Source: Bifidobacterium breve
GTDB taxonomy: Bacteria; Actinomycetota; Actinomycetes; Nanopelagicales; Nanopelagicaceae
Direction of reading: 5' to 3'
Assembly: GCA_945883725.1 (NCBI GenBank)
Contig: CAMCXZ010000003.1
Span: 1 to 64,000, forward strand
DNA: 64,000 nt
A program made the position numbers and the translations under genes. Below are positions 61,990-64,000 of the stretch, in pieces (positions within the stretch are counted from its first letter, which is position 1; each line of letters opens with the position of its first letter). The notes beneath the pieces were generated by a model. The model was not told the origin of the DNA and did not search any database. It was given only the letters and a program-made list of their open reading frames with translations.

Positions 61990-64000
61990 GGCTCAATCGT
62001 AGTGGGCTTAGTTTTCGCTTTCCCAGTGGCTGCTTTTTTAGCAACTCGCTTAGTGGCGGCTTTTTTAACGGTTTTTTTCGTCAAAGTTGGTGCTGCTTTC
62101 GCTGCTTTTTTGCGACTTTTCTTAGGTCGGGCGGCTCCACCATTCTCAGCTTCCCAAGCTCGGCGGCCAGCTAATAATTCAAGTCCGCGTTCAATGGTCA
62201 TCGCTTCGACTGTGTCACCACGGCGAAGAGTCGCATTGGTTTCACCATCGGTTACATACATGCCAAAGCGACCATCTTTAATGATTAAAGGTTTCTCTGT
62301 AGTTGGATCAATACCCAATTCTTTAAGAGGTGGCTTGGCAACACCGCGACGGCGCTCTTTTGGTTTGGAATAAATCTCGAGCGCTTCATCTAAGGTGATT
62401 GAGAATAATTGATCTTCAGAAGTTAATGTCCGTGAATCGGCGCCTGCCTTTAAGTAAGCACCATAGCGACCATTCTGCACAGTGATGTCATCGCCGGCTG
62501 CATTAGTCCCGAGTGTGCGCGGCAAAGATAAAAGTTGTAACGCATCTTCGTAGGTAATCGTATCTAGCGTCATGGTTGAAAGAAGTGAAGCAGTTTTTGG
62601 TTTCGGATCATCTGCTTTTTTACGTTTCTTCTTAGCGCCTTCAACAACTGGTTCGACCGGGAAAACTTCAGTTACATATGGACCAAAGCGACCGCTCTTA
62701 GCGATGATCGGCAAATTAGTTGCTGGGTCAATTCCTAAATCACGTTCACCTGAAGGGGCAGCAAGTAGTTCAATTGCTTTAGCCAAAGTTAATTCATCTG
62801 GCGCTAGCGATTCAGGAACATTAGCTAACTTGCGAGTTTCGCCTTCACCCTCTTGAAGGTAAGCACCATAACGACCAACTCGAATTTCAATTTCTGGTGA
62901 AAGGCGCATGGTGTTAACTTCACGCGCATCAATAGCGCCTAAGTCAGCTGATAGTTCATTTAAACCTGGTTCGCCATCGTGACCGTAAAAGAAATCGCGT
63001 AACCAATCAACGCGTTTTGCTTGACCACTTGCGATCTTGTCGAGATCTTCTTCCATGCTGGCGGTAAATTCGTAATCTACTAATTTTGTAAAGTGTGTTT
63101 CGAGCAAGCCAGTAACTGAAAAAGCTAAGAAAGTAGGCACTAAAGCTCGTCCACGCTTTGAAACATATCCGCGATCTTGAATCGTTGCGATAATTGAGGC
63201 AAATGTTGAAGGACGGCCGATACCTAGTTCTTCAAGCTTTTTAACAAGCGTTGGTTCGGTATAGCGAGCAGGCGGCTTAGTTTCGTGCCCTTCGCAACTG
63301 TATTCCTCGACTTTTACGCTCTGCCCTACGTTCATTGCAGGCAAGCGCTTATCTTCGGATTCTTCGCCCTCTTTTTCATCAGCTAAATCATCATAGGCAG
63401 CTAAGAAGCCAGGGAAAGTAATTACCGAACCGTTAGCGCGGAAAATAGTTTCGCGGCTATCGCTAGTTTTCGCATCGAAGTCAACGCGCATCTGCATCTT
63501 CTTGGCATCTGCCATTTGCGAAGCCACTGTGCGTTTCCAAATTAAGTCATATAGCGCAAACTCATCGCGCGAAAGTTCTGGTGCTAATTCACCAGGAGTT
63601 TTGAAACTTTCACCGGCTGGGCGAATAGCTTCGTGCGCTTCTTGCGCATTCTTTGTTTTGCCAACATAAACACGTGGTGCATCTGCAACATGATCGGCGC
63701 CATAAAGTGCTTTGGCTGATTCACGTGCTGCAGTGATTGCTTGCGCCGAAAGATTTACGGAGTCGGTACGCATATATGTGATGTAGCCGTTTTCATATAA
63801 ACGTTGTGCGATACGCATTGTGATCTGCGCTCCCCAACCTAACCGACTACCAGCATCTTGCTGCATAGTTGAAGTTGTAAATGGTGGCTTAGGTCGCTCA
63901 GTTCGAGGCGATTCCTCCATTGATTTAACGACTAATGGCGCTGCCTTAAGAGCTGCAACTAAAGATCTAGCTGCTACTTCATCAAGTAATAAAATGTTGG
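61986..64000 (-). CDS. topA: DNA topoisomerase I (C-terminal part; N-terminus beyond window)
   Basis: The reading frame stays open from 63920 to the window edge, so the track's ATG is not the start. Visible are the active-site region YENGYITYMRTDSVNLS with the catalytic Tyr, RPSTFASIIATIQDRGYV, and several C-terminal repeats (IEIRVGRYGAYLQEG, IIAKSGRFGPYV, IKDGRFGMYV). A Lys/Ala-rich tail of about 50 residues (KKAAKAAPTLTKKTVKK) ends the protein, as in actinobacterial TopA. It relaxes negative supercoils. Confidence 0.95.
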   Translation of the reverse strand, partial: NILLLDEVAARSLVAALKAAPLVVKSMEESPRTERPKPPFTTSTMQQDAGSRLGWGAQITMRIAQRLYENGYITYMRTDSVNLSAQAITAARESAKALYGADHVADAPRVYVGKTKNAQEAHEAIRPAGESFKTPGELAPELSRDEFALYDLIWKRTVASQMADAKKMQMRVDFDAKTSDSRETIFRANGSVITFPGFLAAYDDLADEKEGEESEDKRLPAMNVGQSVKVEEYSCEGHETKPPARYTEPTLVKKLEELGIGRPSTFASIIATIQDRGYVSKRGRALVPTFLAFSVTGLLETHFTKLVDYEFTASMEEDLDKIASGQAKRVDWLRDFFYGHDGEPGLNELSADLGAIDAREVNTMRLSPEIEIRVGRYGAYLQEGEGETRKLANVPESLAPDELTLAKAIELLAAPSGERDLGIDPATNLPIIAKSGRFGPYVTEVFPVEPVVEGAKKKRKKADDPKPKTASLLSTMTLDTITYEDALQLLSLPRTLGTNAAGDDITVQNGRYGAYLKAGADSRTLTSEDQLFSITLDEALEIYSKPKERRRGVAKPPLKELGIDPTTEKPLIIKDGRFGMYVTDGETNATLRRGDTVEAMTIERGLELLAGRRAWEAENGGAARPKKSRKKAAKAAPTLTKKTVKKAATKRVAKKAATGKAKTKPTTIEP

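Overview
The window reads as a gene-dense, low-to-moderate GC actinobacterial chromosome. The lineage markers are CarD, SenX3/RegX3, mycothiol genes (mshA and an mshD-like acetyltransferase), small actinobacterial DUF families (DUF2530, DUF3027, DUF3263), a topA/MFS-thymidylate kinase/holB cluster and a GlnR-type regulator. Compact spacing, a photolyase, maltodextrin scavenging and frequent leaderless starts fit a small free-living aquatic actinobacterium such as the acI/Nanopelagicales group. That placement is inference; no rRNA is present to confirm it.

Layout. (1) 1-3071: the end of an integrated element, with an FtsK/TraD-type DNA-translocating ATPase (cut by the window edge), a tyrosine integrase, an excisionase-like HTH protein and the target tRNA-Arg(CCU). 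(2) 3.1-9.9 kb: saccharopine-dehydrogenase-like protein, SDR, secreted coiled-coil protein, membrane diguanylate cyclase, photolyase and an esterase. (3) 9.9-19.5 kb: a maltodextrin locus with secreted alpha-amylase, cytoplasmic GH13 enzyme, MalG, MalF, MalE and alpha-glucosidase, with no MalK ATPase or regulator inside the window. (4) 19.6-28.6 kb: citrate synthase, pdxH, serC, two MFS transporters, cold-shock protein, DUF3027, and groEL with a CIRCE operator. (5) 28.7-38.2 kb: PLP decarboxylase, DUF2867 oxidoreductase, NDH-2, carbonic anhydrase, tRNA-Thr(UGU), and polyphosphate genes (ppx, mutT1-like, ppk1). (6) 38.2-43.7 kb: GDSL hydrolase, rlmB, cysS, ispDF fusion, carD and an LpqE-like lipoprotein. 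(7) 43.7-48.8 kb: regX3, senX3, phoU, gpmA, ybjN, mshA. (8) 48.8-54.1 kb: asparaginase, nitrobindin-like protein, two microproteins, ygfZ, a Fur-family regulator, DUF4395 behind a Cys-Cys leader peptide, a membrane thioredoxin, a GlnR-like regulator and a half-size MshD. (9) 54.1-64 kb: class III aminotransferase, aldose epimerase, PfkB kinase, TAP-type peptidase, holB, MFS-tmk fusion and topA (cut by the window edge).

The regulatory layer is the most interesting part. At least sixteen genes carry a TANNNT hexamer 6-7 nt before the start codon, which is the signature of leaderless transcripts. One of these is a 27-codon ORF ending in Cys-Cys-Asn-stop just upstream of DUF4395, with a hairpin that starts inside the Cys codons; this looks like a cysteine-responsive attenuator. 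An 11-nt periodic PHO-box-like array lies between senX3 and phoU, a palindrome covers the -10 of the Fur-family gene, and a near-consensus CIRCE overlaps the groEL start point. No stretch above 300 bp lacks a gene; the longest gap, 17581-17825, holds the malE promoter region.
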